Origin: Verrucomicrobiota bacterium
GTDB lineage: Bacteria; Verrucomicrobiota; Verrucomicrobiia; Opitutales; Opitutaceae
Assembly (NCBI GenBank): GCA_016235555.1
Contig: JACRKC010000129.1
Location: 16,735 to 80,734 of the forward strand
DNA length: 64,000 bases
Direction of reading: 5' to 3'
Part shown: in pieces, positions 56,558-64,000 of the stretch
Layout of the letters: every line of letters begins with the position of its first letter
Position numbering within the stretch: the stretch's first letter is position 1
The notes under the pieces: model-generated
Database searches by the model: none
Told to the model about the DNA's origin: nothing
What the model saw: the letters and a program-made list of their open reading frames with translations, nothing else
Made by a program: the position numbers and the translations under genes

Positions 56558-58543
56558 TCATCGGCGCCCTCCCAGCATCACGATCAGCACCAGCAGCACG
56601 AAGCCGATGGCGACGGTGCGCAGGTAGCCGTGGGCGTCGCCGGTCTGGGCGCGCGAGTAGGCTTTGCCGGTATCGCGAAGCGATTCGCTCGTGGCGTCGA
56701 AGCCGCCGTTCAGGCCGTCTTCGTCGGTCTCACGGTTGACGAGCCCGGCGAAGATACCGATCTGCGCGAGCAGTCGCACCGCGGCGTCCCAGACGTAGCG
56801 GTCGAGCAGGTCGGCGGCGGTCGCGAGCGCGGCGTTCAGTTGAAAGACGGTCGCCGCGTAGAGTTCGTCGAACTTCATCCGCGCCCCGAGAAACGCGATC
56901 ACGCCCGGCACGCGCGCCGCGAGCGGATCGGCGGAGGTGGCTTTCTCGCGCGTCGTGCGACCGTAGATCGCCCAGCCGGAGCCGATGCCGATCGCGACCA
57001 GCACGATCGAAAGCACCATGAGGCCGGCGCCGCCACCCTCGGCGTGGGCCTTGGGGTCGAGGATGTGTTGCAGCCACGGCGACGGCCACGCGAGCAGGCT
57101 GAGCGCGACCGCGCACACGGCGAGAATCACGAGCGGGATGGTCATGCTCGCGGGACTTTCGTGCGCGTGCTCGCTGGCGTGCGTGCGGGCCTTGCCGAAG
57201 AAGGTCTCGGCCATCAGGCGCGTCATGTAGAACGCCGTGAGCACCACCGCCGTGAGGCCCATGTAGAACGGCAGGTGCGAGACTTCCCAGCCGTGCGCTG
57301 CGTGAAGGATCGCCTCCTTCGACCAGAAGCCGGAGAACAGGAACGGCACACCGGCGAGCGCCATCATGCCGATGGCGAAGGTGGCGAACGTGACCTTCAT
57401 CGGCCCGCGCAGGCCGCCGAGCGAGCGGATGTCCTGCTCGTGGTGCGCCGCGTGGATGACGGAGCCGGCGCCGAGGAAGAGCAGGGCCTTGAAGAAGGCG
57501 TGCGTGAGCAGATGGAAAATCGCCGCTACCCACGAACCCACGCCGATCGCGAGCATCATGTAGCCGAGCTGCGACACGGTGGAGAACGCGAGGATGCGCT
57601 TGATGTCGTTTTGCGCGACGGCGATGAGCGCGCCCATGAGCGCCGTGATCGCGCCGGTGAAGGCGATCACCTTGAGCGCGTCGGGCGTAAGCAACGGGTA
57701 GACGCGCGCCATCAGGAAAACACCCGCCGCGACCATCGTGGCCGCATGGATGAGCGCGGAGACGGGCGTCGGGCCCTCCATCGCGTCGGGCAACCAGACG
57801 TGCAGCGGGAACTGGCCGGACTTGCCGACGGCACCGCAGAAGATGAGCAGACCGATGACGGTTGAGAGGGCGAGTCCGCCGAAGACCAACTGGGCGTTGA
57901 GATTCGCCACTGCGGTGGGCTCCAGCACGCCATGGCCGCCGTCGTAGAAGAGCAGCGAGCCGGTCGAATCGTAGAGCCACAGCATGCCGAGCAGCAGCCC
58001 GAGGTCGCCGATGCGCGTGGTGATGAAGGCCTTTTTCGCCGCCGCCGCCGCCTCGGGTTTGTGGAACCAGAAGCCGATGAGCAGATACGACGCGAGGCCG
58101 ACGAGCTCCCAGCAGATGAAGAGCAGCAGGAGGCTGTTGGCGATGACGACGCCGAGCATCGCCGAGGCGAAGAGACTGAGGAAACAGAAGAACTGCTTCG
58201 CACGCTCATCCTCGTGCATGTAGCCGGTGCTGAAGATGAAGATCAGCGCGCCGACGAACGTGACCATCACGAGCATGAACGCCGCGATCGGATCGAGCAC
58301 CCAGCCGAGGCGGAGGGTGCCGGCGCCGAGATCGAACCAGGCGAAGTTCGCCGTGGCGTGCGCGGCGGGGTGGGCCAGCGCCGTGGCGAGCGCGCCGCAC
58401 GAGAGGAAAAACCCGAGCACCATCGCGCCGATCGCGGCGGCCGAGGCGATCTTCACGCCGCCGCGGGGCGTCACGGCACCGATCCCCGCCGCGAGCAGCG
58501 GCAGGAGCGGGATGAGCCAGACGTATTGGACGGGGAGGCTCAT
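56558..58543 (-). CDS. nuoL: NADH-quinone oxidoreductase subunit L with extended lateral helix (set 2)
   Basis: 661 residues, against 613 in E. coli as I recall. The usual antiporter core is complete: LLLLFICWELVGLASYLLIG (Glu), KSGQFPLHVWLPDAMEGPTP (Lys), NDIKRILAFSTVSQLGYMML and HAFFKALLFLGAGSVIHAAH (Lys). After FDELY about 74 residues precede the final GYLR and last TM, where the lateral helix lies; E. coli NuoL has about 41. A longer lateral helix is expected if an extra antiporter subunit must be spanned, as the second NuoM suggests. Confidence 0.95.
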   Translation of the reverse strand: MSLPVQYVWLIPLLPLLAAGIGAVTPRGGVKIASAAAIGAMVLGFFLSCGALATALAHPAAHATANFAWFDLGAGTLRLGWVLDPIAAFMLVMVTFVGALIFIFSTGYMHEDERAKQFFCFLSLFASAMLGVVIANSLLLLFICWELVGLASYLLIGFWFHKPEAAAAAKKAFITTRIGDLGLLLGMLWLYDSTGSLLFYDGGHGVLEPTAVANLNAQLVFGGLALSTVIGLLIFCGAVGKSGQFPLHVWLPDAMEGPTPVSALIHAATMVAAGVFLMARVYPLLTPDALKVIAFTGAITALMGALIAVAQNDIKRILAFSTVSQLGYMMLAIGVGSWVAAIFHLLTHAFFKALLFLGAGSVIHAAHHEQDIRSLGGLRGPMKVTFATFAIGMMALAGVPFLFSGFWSKEAILHAAHGWEVSHLPFYMGLTAVVLTAFYMTRLMAETFFGKARTHASEHAHESPASMTIPLVILAVCAVALSLLAWPSPWLQHILDPKAHAEGGGAGLMVLSIVLVAIGIGSGWAIYGRTTREKATSADPLAARVPGVIAFLGARMKFDELYAATVFQLNAALATAADLLDRYVWDAAVRLLAQIGIFAGLVNRETDEDGLNGGFDATSESLRDTGKAYSRAQTGDAHGYLRTVAIGFVLLVLIVMLGGRR

Positions 58544-58570
58544 GGGGAACGCCGACAGCCCGGCTCGTGG

Positions 58571-58644
58571 GTGGAGCGCGTTGACCTCAACGCGCTTGGC
58601 TGGTGCGAACGTCCTGAAAGCGCGTTGGGGTCAACGCGCTCCAC
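58571..58644. repeat. Palindromic repeat, family K
   Basis: GTGGAGCGCGTTGACCTCAA to GGGGTCAACGCGCTCCAC. The same family is inside nuoM (53312-53365) and at the window end (63950-64000). It fills the nuoL-nuoK gap. Confidence 0.82.
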
Positions 58645-58667
58645 CTCCGGAGACTGGGTTCGAGACT

Positions 58668-58985
58668 TCATCCTTTGAGGCGATTCGCTTCCTGCAGCCG
58701 GATGTTTTTCTGGTGGCGGTAGATCGCGATCACCAAGGCGAGGCCGACGGCCGCTTCGGCGGCGGCGACGGCGATGGAGAAAATCACGAACATCACGCCC
58801 GTGGCCGGCGAGGGCGACGGACTGAAGCGCCAGAAGGCGATGAAGTTCAGGTTGGCCGCGTTGAGCATCAACTCGACGCCGAGCAGCACGAGGATGGTGT
58901 TGCTGCGCGACAGCGCGCCCACGAGGCCGACGCAGAAGAGGGCGCTGGAGAACAGCAGGCAGAGTTGCAGCGGACTCAGGCTCAT
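58668..58985 (-). CDS. nuoK: NADH-quinone oxidoreductase subunit K (set 2)
   Basis: 105 residues, three TM helices. [16 protein letters not shown] carries the channel Glu in TM2 and [20 protein letters not shown] the Glu in TM3. Starts [20 protein letters not shown]. The gap of 151 bp to nuoJ contains a polypyrimidine/polypurine inverted repeat (arms near 59021-59050 and 59093-59125, for example CTTTCTCTTTTCTCTTTCTC). Confidence 0.95.
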   Translation of the reverse strand: MSLSPLQLCLLFSSALFCVGLVGALSRSNTILVLLGVELMLNAANLNFIAFWRFSPSPSPATGVMFVIFSIAVAAAEAAVGLALVIAIYRHQKNIRLQEANRLKG

Positions 58986-59136
58986 CGCGCGCCTCCCCGC
59001 AGCCTCAGGCTGCCACTCTTTCTCTTTTCTCTTTCTCTTACTCTTTCGTCAGAGTCCGAGCTGAACGCGGCAAAACCGTGCTCCAGACGGCGTGGGAGAA
59101 AGAGAAAGATTACGAGAAAGAGGAAAGATTGGGTGT

Positions 59137-59652
59137 TCATCGCGCGTCCTCCTTGCCGCCCTCGCGGTCCGTCGACGCGATCACCACGGCGCCGAGCAGT
59201 GCGACGGTGAGAATCACGCCGACGACCAGCAGCGAGGCGGCGTGGGCGCCCATGAGCTGTTGGCCGATTGCGCGGACCGATGCGGTCGGCGCGGCCGTCG
59301 GCGCCACATCCAGGCGGGTGGCAAACACGGCGCCAAAGAGCACCCCGAGCACAGCGCCGCCGGCGAGCATCGCCCCGAGGCCGCGGCCGATCGCATCGGG
59401 CGCCACCTCGAGGTCGGCGCGCGAGCGGCGGGTGAGCAGCACGGCGAAGAGCACCACCATCGACACGGCGCCGACGTAGACCAGCACCTGCGCAAACGCC
59501 GCGAACTCCGCGCCAGCCCAGAAGTAGAACGCCGCGATGCCGGCCCAGCTACCGATGAGCAGCAGCGCGCTGTGGATGAGATTGCGCAGCGTCATCGCGA
59601 TCGCGGCGACCGCGATCGTGAGCAGGGCGATGATGACGAGCGGCAGGATCAT
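59137..59652 (-). CDS. nuoJ: NADH-quinone oxidoreductase subunit J (set 2)
   Basis: 171 residues, about five TM helices. FAAFAQVLVYVGAVSMVVLF holds the conserved TM3 'YVGA' segment. MILPLVIIALLTIAVAAIAM starts at 59652. Upstream ORF codons read through repeat DNA, so an earlier start is not credible. Confidence 0.93.
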   Translation of the reverse strand: MILPLVIIALLTIAVAAIAMTLRNLIHSALLLIGSWAGIAAFYFWAGAEFAAFAQVLVYVGAVSMVVLFAVLLTRRSRADLEVAPDAIGRGLGAMLAGGAVLGVLFGAVFATRLDVAPTAAPTASVRAIGQQLMGAHAASLLVVGVILTVALLGAVVIASTDREGGKEDAR

Positions 59653-59661
59653 GGTTTTCCG

Positions 59662-59858
59662 GTAGCCGCGAGCGTGAAAACCCGGCGGCATTCGTTCAGC
59701 CGCGCGAAGTGTAGCGGAAACCGTGAGGTTTTCGTGGGATTTGGCCCGCGTTCGGGCGAAAAGCTCACGCTTTCCGCTACAACCGTCACGTTCTCACACA
59801 GTCTGGTGAGCGAGTGGACGACACACGCAGGTGTCCACTCGCTCACGCTCGCGGCTAC
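59662..59858. repeat. Nested palindromes: family D inside family B
   Basis: A family B palindrome (GTAGCCGCGAGCGTGA to CACGCTCGCGGCTAC) is split by a family D element. GTGA occurs on both sides (59674-59677 and 59806-59809). The D element lacks the left terminal CAGACTGTGTG of the copy at 24124, so the junction may be an insertion or recombination at GTGA microhomology. Confidence 0.75.
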
Positions 59859-59881
59859 GAAGAAGGCGGTGCGGCGAGGTT

Positions 59882-61195
59882 TCATGCGGCGTAGCGGTAG
59901 GTGCGCGGGGCGTAGCTGGCGCTCTGCGCGCGGCCCAGCCAGACGAAGGGCACGACGATGATCGCCGCGCACACGGGCCAGCGGGCGAGGGCAAGGGCGG
60001 GCGAGCCGCCGGACATGAGCGCCCACACGACGGTGTTGCCGAGGTTGATCAGCGCGAGCGGCACGAGGAATTTCCAGGAGAAGCGCGTGAGCTGGTCGAT
60101 GCGCAGGCGGGGGAACGTCGCCCGGATCCACATGAAGCCGAGGATCAGCGCGAGGAGCTTGGCCCCGAACCACGCATACGACGGGATGAACTCGAGGAAC
60201 GGCAGCGGCGCGCGCCAGCCGCCGAGAAAGAGCGTCACTGCCATGCCGCTCAGCGCGCACATGCCGAAATACTCCGCCATGAAGAAAAACGCATACTTGA
60301 ACCCGCTGTATTCTGTGAGGTGACCGGCGATGAGTTCGCTTTCGGCCTCGGGCAGGTCGAAGGGCGAGCGGTTCGATTCGGCGAGCGCGGCGACCATGAA
60401 GATGACGAACCCGGCGAAGCCCCACGGCGTGAGCACGTGCCAGTGCGGGATGAAGCCGAATTTCCAACCCGCCTGCGCTTCGACGATCGCCACGGTGGAG
60501 AGCGATCCGGCGATCATGACGACGGGCACCCAAGAGAGCAGCAGCGGCAGTTCGTAACTGATGAGTTGCGCGAGAGCGCGCATGGCGGCGAGCAGCGAGT
60601 ATTTGTTGCGGCTGGCCCAGCCGGCCATGAAGACAGCGAGCTCGGTCGCGGCGCCGGCGGCGAAGAAGTAGAGCACCGCGGCGTCGAGCTGCAGGGCGAC
60701 GAGGTTGCGGCCGAAGGGGATGACCACGAGCGTGAGCGTGGCGAACGCGAGTAGCGCCACCGGCGCGAGGAAGTGCAGCACCTTGTCGGCGCCGTCGGGC
60801 ACGATGTCTTCCTTGGTGAGCGCCTTGACGCCGTCGGCGAAAGGCTGCGCGAGACCGTAGGTGCGGATTTTGCCGAGAAATTTGGCGAACGGGAACGTCG
60901 GCGTGGGCGCGCGGTTGGGGCCGGGGCGGTTCTGCACGCGGCCGAGGATTTTGCGCTCGGCGAGCGTGAGGAAGGCGAAGAGCAGTCCGAACACCGCGAA
61001 GATCGCGACGATGGCAAAGAGACCGTTGGCGATCCAGCGCCACGGGTCGGGGAGCAGGCCGGTGACGGCGTCGCGCAGCATCACCGGCGCGCATTCGAGG
61101 AAGCGATCGGTAGCCGTAGCGACGAGCGCCAGCGAGTCGACGACCCGCAGGGCAGTCCACTCGCTGGCGCTCGTGGCTACAACAACGACGCTCAT
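59882..61195 (-). CDS. nuoH: NADH-quinone oxidoreductase subunit H (set 2)
   Basis: 437 residues from the ATG at 61195 (overlaps the nuoI stop by ATGA) or about 399 from an internal ATG at 61081. Conserved AERKILGRVQNRPGPNRAPT, FADGVKALTKEDIVPDGADK, MAGWASRNKYSLLAAMRALA, ESNRSPFDLPEAESELIAGH and FPRLRIDQLTRFSWKFL. The N-terminal 38 residues before the internal ATG (SVVVVATSASEWTALRVVDS) are encoded by a family B palindrome (61110-61180). The early start fits the tight operon overlap, but the core needs only the later one. Confidence 0.93.
   Translation of the reverse strand: MSVVVVATSASEWTALRVVDSLALVATATDRFLECAPVMLRDAVTGLLPDPWRWIANGLFAIVAIFAVFGLLFAFLTLAERKILGRVQNRPGPNRAPTPTFPFAKFLGKIRTYGLAQPFADGVKALTKEDIVPDGADKVLHFLAPVALLAFATLTLVVIPFGRNLVALQLDAAVLYFFAAGAATELAVFMAGWASRNKYSLLAAMRALAQLISYELPLLLSWVPVVMIAGSLSTVAIVEAQAGWKFGFIPHWHVLTPWGFAGFVIFMVAALAESNRSPFDLPEAESELIAGHLTEYSGFKYAFFFMAEYFGMCALSGMAVTLFLGGWRAPLPFLEFIPSYAWFGAKLLALILGFMWIRATFPRLRIDQLTRFSWKFLVPLALINLGNTVVWALMSGGSPALALARWPVCAAIIVVPFVWLGRAQSASYAPRTYRYAA
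61110..61180. repeat. Palindromic repeat, family B, at the nuoH N-terminus (set 2)
   Basis: GTAGCCGTAGCGACGAGCGC pairs with TCGCTGGCGCTCGTGGCTAC. It is fully inside the early reading frame of nuoH. Confidence 0.8.
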
Positions 61196-61923
61196 GCGGC
61201 AGGCGGAGGCGGCTTCGGGGCCTCCGCGCTGGGCGCGGCGGGCGGTTGCGGGGCAGAAGTGGCTGGTGTGGCACGGGTCTCTTGACCCGTGTTCGTGTTC
61301 GCGGCCGCCGGATTCACGGGTCGGGAGACCCGTGCCACGTCGGCCTTCGCCGCGGCCGCAGCTTTGGCGGCGGCGGCCGCCTTCGCTTTTTCCTCCGCGG
61401 CTTTGCGCGCGGCGACCAACAGCGCATCGACCGCGGCGGCTTCGGTCGGGTGAATCTGGTGGTAGTAGGAGTTGGGTTTCGCGAGCTGCTCGCGGTTGAG
61501 CAGGAGCCCGTGGAAGCGGTCCGTGGTCGCGATCTCGAATTCCTGGTCCATCTTGATCGCGTCGAAGGGGCAGACCTCGACGCAGATCTGGCAGCTCATG
61601 CACACGGAGGTGTCGATCGCGAAGGTGGCGGGGTAGAGCTGCGCTTTGCCGGAGGCGTCGAGCTTCTTGTCCTTGCTCTTGACGATGTAGATGCACTGCG
61701 GCGGGCACTCTTTCTCGCAAATCTGGCAGGCCACGCAGCGGAGCGTGCCCATCGGGTCTTCGGCGGTCTCGCTGACAAGGAAGGGAAAGTTGCGATAGTT
61801 TTCCGGCAGCTTCGGCTTCACCTCGGGATACTCGACCGTGGTGTAGCGCTCCGGATCGTGGAACGAGCCGACCAGGTTTTTCGCGGTGACCGCGAGGCCT
61901 TGGATGAGTCCGGTGCCGAGCAT
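61192..61923 (-). CDS. nuoI: NADH-quinone oxidoreductase subunit I (set 2)
   Basis: 243 residues from ATG 61923 (MLGTGLIQGLAVTAKNLVGS). Two [4Fe-4S] motifs: CVACQICEKECP (63, 66, 69, 73) and CMSCQICVEVCP (108, 111, 114, 118). An Ala/Lys-rich tail (EEKAKAAAAAKAAAAAKADV) is followed by RVSRPVNPAAANTNTGQETR, encoded by a palindromic repeat (61268-61338), and a Pro-rich end. Order I before H is the reverse of set 1. Confidence 0.94.
   Translation of the reverse strand: MLGTGLIQGLAVTAKNLVGSFHDPERYTTVEYPEVKPKLPENYRNFPFLVSETAEDPMGTLRCVACQICEKECPPQCIYIVKSKDKKLDASGKAQLYPATFAIDTSVCMSCQICVEVCPFDAIKMDQEFEIATTDRFHGLLLNREQLAKPNSYYHQIHPTEAAAVDALLVAARKAAEEKAKAAAAAKAAAAAKADVARVSRPVNPAAANTNTGQETRATPATSAPQPPAAPSAEAPKPPPPAA
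61268..61338. repeat. Palindromic repeat inside nuoI (set 2)
   Basis: GTGGCACGGGTCTCTTGACC and GGTCGGGAGACCCGTGCCAC pair across about 30 bp. The reading frame continues through it. Confidence 0.82.
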
Positions 61924-61924
61924 G

Positions 61925-62048
61925 AGGTTTTTGCTCCGCAAAAACCTAAGCCTTCCGCTGGCGCGGAAGGGAGGTGGCGGAGAGGTGGGGGTTCATGGTT
62001 TGAGCAGCGAGTAAGTTTGAATCTTAGGTTTTCGCGCAGCGAAAACCT
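61925..62048. repeat. Palindromic repeat array, family L
   Basis: Three hairpins: AGGTTTTTGCTCCGCAAAAA (61925-61947), CTTCCGCTGGCGCGGAAG (61951-61968) and AGGTTTTCGCGCAGCGAAAA (62026-62048). The last overlaps the nuoD stop codon. Related to 40732-40835. Confidence 0.75.
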
Positions 62049-63240
62049 AGCGGTCGACCTCCCCGAGGACGATGTCGACGGAGCCGAGGATGATCACGGC
62101 GTCGGCGACGGTCTGGCCGAGGCACATATCCTCGAGCACGGTCAGGTTGACGAACGACGGGGCGCGGACGCGGTAGCGGTAGGGATTGGGCGTGCCGTCG
62201 CTGATGAGGTAGAAACCGATCTCGCCCTTCGGACCCTCGATGCGGCCGTAGGCTTCGCCGGCTTTCGGCCGGAAGCCGCGGAGCTTCGCACCAGGATCGA
62301 TGATCGGGCCGGCGGGGATGGCGGCGAAGGCTTGCTGGAGGATCTTGATCGACTCGCGCATCTCGAGCACGCGGATCATGTAGCGGTCGTAGACGTCGCC
62401 GTGGTCGCCGAGCGGGACGCGGAAATCGAAACGCGAGTAGATGCCGTAGGCATCGACCTTGCGGAGATCGTAATTGACGCCGGTGGCGCGGAGCATCGGG
62501 CCGGTGATGCCGGCGTTGACGGCGAGTTCGGGCGAGAGGCGGCCGGTGCCCTGCGTGCGCGCCATGATGATCTCGTTGCCAGTGAGCAGCGTCTCGAACT
62601 CGTCGAGGAAGCGGCCGTAGCCGTCGGTGAGCTGCTTCGCCGCCGCCAGCCAGTCGGCGGTCGGATCGAGCCGGCAGCCACCGAAGCGCTGGTAGTTGCA
62701 CATCATGCGGGAGCCGCTGAGGGACTCGAAGAGATCGAGGATCTTTTCGCGCTCGCGGAACGCATACATGAGCGGCGTGCCGGAGCAGCCGAGGTCCTGC
62801 ATGAGGAAGCCGGCGAGGCACGTGTGGTTAAGCAGGCGGGTGAGCTCGGCGAGGATGACGCGGACGTATTCGGCGCGCTCGGGCACGGGCTGGCCGGCGA
62901 GCTTCTCGACGGCGAGGGCGTAGGCCCAGTTGTTCGTCATCGAACACAGGTAGTCGAGCCGGTCGGTGTAGGGCATCGACGCGAGGTAGGTGGTGTTCTC
63001 GCCGATTTTCTCGTGGTTGCGGTGCAGGTAGCCGAACACCGGCTTGAGCTTCACGATCGTCTCGCCGTCGAGGGTGACGATCATGCGGAAGACGCCGTGC
63101 GTGGACGGGTGGTGCGGGCCCATGCTGACCTCAAGGAGGTCGCCGTGGAATTCGTCGTGGACGGCGCGGACGTGAGCGCCTTCGGCGGAAGGACTGAAAG
63201 GCTGAAGAGCTGAAGAGCTGAAATTGCGTTCGGAAACCAT
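62047..63240 (-). CDS. nuoD: NADH-quinone oxidoreductase subunit D (set 2)
   Basis: 397 residues. [11 protein letters not shown] gives the quinone-site His (H48); [14 protein letters not shown] has Tyr91, the canonical headgroup Tyr that is Asn in set 1. Asp in [14 protein letters not shown]. Start ATG 63240 ([20 protein letters not shown]); residues about 12-19 come from the left arm of the palindrome at 63184-63272. An internal ATG (about residue 40, just before GPHHP) would be too short for the fold's N-terminal strand. No nuoE, F or G lies between D and I. Confidence 0.93.
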   Translation of the reverse strand: MVSERNFSSSALQPFSPSAEGAHVRAVHDEFHGDLLEVSMGPHHPSTHGVFRMIVTLDGETIVKLKPVFGYLHRNHEKIGENTTYLASMPYTDRLDYLCSMTNNWAYALAVEKLAGQPVPERAEYVRVILAELTRLLNHTCLAGFLMQDLGCSGTPLMYAFREREKILDLFESLSGSRMMCNYQRFGGCRLDPTADWLAAAKQLTDGYGRFLDEFETLLTGNEIIMARTQGTGRLSPELAVNAGITGPMLRATGVNYDLRKVDAYGIYSRFDFRVPLGDHGDVYDRYMIRVLEMRESIKILQQAFAAIPAGPIIDPGAKLRGFRPKAGEAYGRIEGPKGEIGFYLISDGTPNPYRYRVRAPSFVNLTVLEDMCLGQTVADAVIILGSVDIVLGEVDR

Positions 63241-63272
63241 GTTCAGCCTTTCAGCTTTTCAGTCCTTCCGCC
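63184..63272. repeat. Palindromic repeat across the nuoC-nuoD junction (set 2)
   Basis: GGCGGAAGGACTGAAAGGCT and its complement ending CAGTCCTTCCGCC. The left arm codes for part of the nuoD N-terminus, and the right arm contains the nuoC stop codon and its last six codons. Confidence 0.85.
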
Positions 63273-63934
63273 TTTGCCGCGGACACCGCCGGCTCCGGTG
63301 CGGGAGGCGCGGGATAATGAGCCTTTGCCTTTTCCAGCACCGCGCCGTGCGGCGTGGGCTCCCACTCGTAGTCGTCGGGCTCGACGTAATCGCGGCGCAT
63401 CGGGTGGTCCTTAAACTCGGGCCACATCAAGATGCGGCGCAGATCGGGATGCCCCTCGAAGACGACGCCGAAAAGATCGAAGACCTCGCGCTCCTGAAAA
63501 TCGCAGGAGCGCCACACCGGCATGAGCGAGGGGATCGTGACGCGATCCGTGCGGTTGCCGGTGCGGACCCGGAGGACCACCGGGCCGTGCCGCAACGCGA
63601 TCGAGTAAAGGTGGTAGACGACCTCGAGGCAGCCCGGCTGGATGCGCTTGGTTTTCTGCTCGATGGTCTTGGGCGCACCGCCGGCGGGGTCGGGCATGGT
63701 GATCTTGGTGGTCTCGACGATCTCCTTTTCCGGCCAGTCGACGCCAGTAACGTTGGAGCACTGGTCGAGCTTGAGCGCGGGATCGTCGCGGAGGAATTGG
63801 GCGATGGCGCGAGCGTGGGCCGAGCCGACGAGGAGCGAGTGCTGGGCGGACGGGCTGGAGTTGGAAACGACGGAAACTTCCGCGCCGGGGACGGCGGCGA
63901 GCAGGCGGTCGCGGAGTTGTTCGAGGGTTTCCAT
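63251..63934 (-). CDS. nuoC: NADH-quinone oxidoreductase subunit C (set 2)
   Basis: 227 residues. 30-kDa core blocks: [40 protein letters not shown] and [15 protein letters not shown]. The C-terminal tail ([20 protein letters not shown]) is Pro/Ala-rich and ends in the palindromic repeat. Starts [20 protein letters not shown] at 63934, 10 bp upstream of nuoD. The next gene upstream is off-window; nuoA and nuoB are expected there. Confidence 0.92.
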   Translation of the reverse strand: METLEQLRDRLLAAVPGAEVSVVSNSSPSAQHSLLVGSAHARAIAQFLRDDPALKLDQCSNVTGVDWPEKEIVETTKITMPDPAGGAPKTIEQKTKRIQPGCLEVVYHLYSIALRHGPVVLRVRTGNRTDRVTIPSLMPVWRSCDFQEREVFDLFGVVFEGHPDLRRILMWPEFKDHPMRRDYVEPDDYEWEPTPHGAVLEKAKAHYPAPPAPEPAVSAAKAEGLKS

Positions 63935-63949
63935 GCGCCGGGTCAGTGA

Positions 63950-64000
63950 GTGGAGCGCGTTGACCCCAACGCGCTTTGCCGATGCGCGAGTCCTGAAAGC
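63950..64000. repeat. Palindromic repeat, family K (cut by window edge)
   Basis: GTGGAGCGCGTTGACCCCAA arm and GTCCTGAAAGC middle match 58571-58630; the other arm is beyond the window. Confidence 0.75.

Noticed and set aside
33523..63934. nuoE, nuoF, nuoG
   Set aside because: Looked for thioredoxin-like, FMN/NADH-binding and molybdopterin-like FeS subunits in both sets; no frame contains them. For set 2 they could be off-window upstream of nuoC.

Overview
The window is GC-rich bacterial DNA that looks like a verrucomicrobial chromosome, most likely Opitutaceae. The grounds are the long TonB-dependent receptor with an Ala/Pro/Thr-rich leader and an 'ELSPFEV' box, a neighbouring S1 sulfatase, Tat-exported Gfo/Idh and TIM-barrel proteins, a hybrid sensor kinase with an extracellular propeller sensor, and many palindromic intergenic repeats. 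The taxonomic call is inference; there is no rRNA marker here.

Layout. 1-4.8 kb (minus): partial sulfatase, TonB-dependent receptor, DUF2721 membrane protein. 5.2-9.2 kb: DUF4202 protein, haem-binding lipoprotein-like protein, GNAT acetyltransferase, a Sel1-repeat gene flanked by a 76-bp direct repeat, and two DUF2007 paralogues. 9.4-13.3 kb: RIC-type iron-centre repair protein and a divergent S9 peptidase with an FNR-like palindrome between them. 13.4-16.5 kb: a frameshifted kinase-like gene with a small divergent partner, and an M48-type membrane peptidase. 16.6-21.2 kb: hybrid histidine kinase. 21.5-25.4 kb: Tat-exported sugar-isomerase-like and oxidoreductase genes and a beta-helix protein. 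26-30 kb: gnd, two small membrane proteins, a GltD-like oxidoreductase. 30-33.5 kb: three toxin-antitoxin modules (one broken) around an M20 peptidase.

From 33.5 kb to the right edge every gene lies on the minus strand, forming a respiratory block of about 30 kb. It holds two complete-looking sets of complex I membrane subunits. Set 1 (46.5-33.5 kb) is nuoA-B-C-D-H-I-J-K, an antiporter-like subunit, a small membrane protein, an MrpD-like subunit, nuoM, nuoN. Set 2 (63.9-51.7 kb, entering from off-window) is nuoC-D-I-H-J-K-L-M-M-N. Each set has four antiporter-type subunits instead of three, and in each the subunit carrying the lateral helix has a longer helix region than usual. No nuoE, nuoF or nuoG is present. 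Between the sets lie a 2-oxoacid:ferredoxin oxidoreductase (korA, korB) and a small ferredoxin, which makes ferredoxin a plausible electron donor to at least set 1.

The second theme is palindromic repeats. At least ten families occupy the gaps. One is a MITE of about 141 bp with three copies flanked by 9-bp target duplications. Related palindromes also sit inside coding sequences of nuoC, nuoI, nuoH, two nuoM genes and one antiporter-like gene, and in the remains of a PIN toxin gene. In these cases the reading frame runs through the element, so the repeats add peptide segments to complex I subunits.
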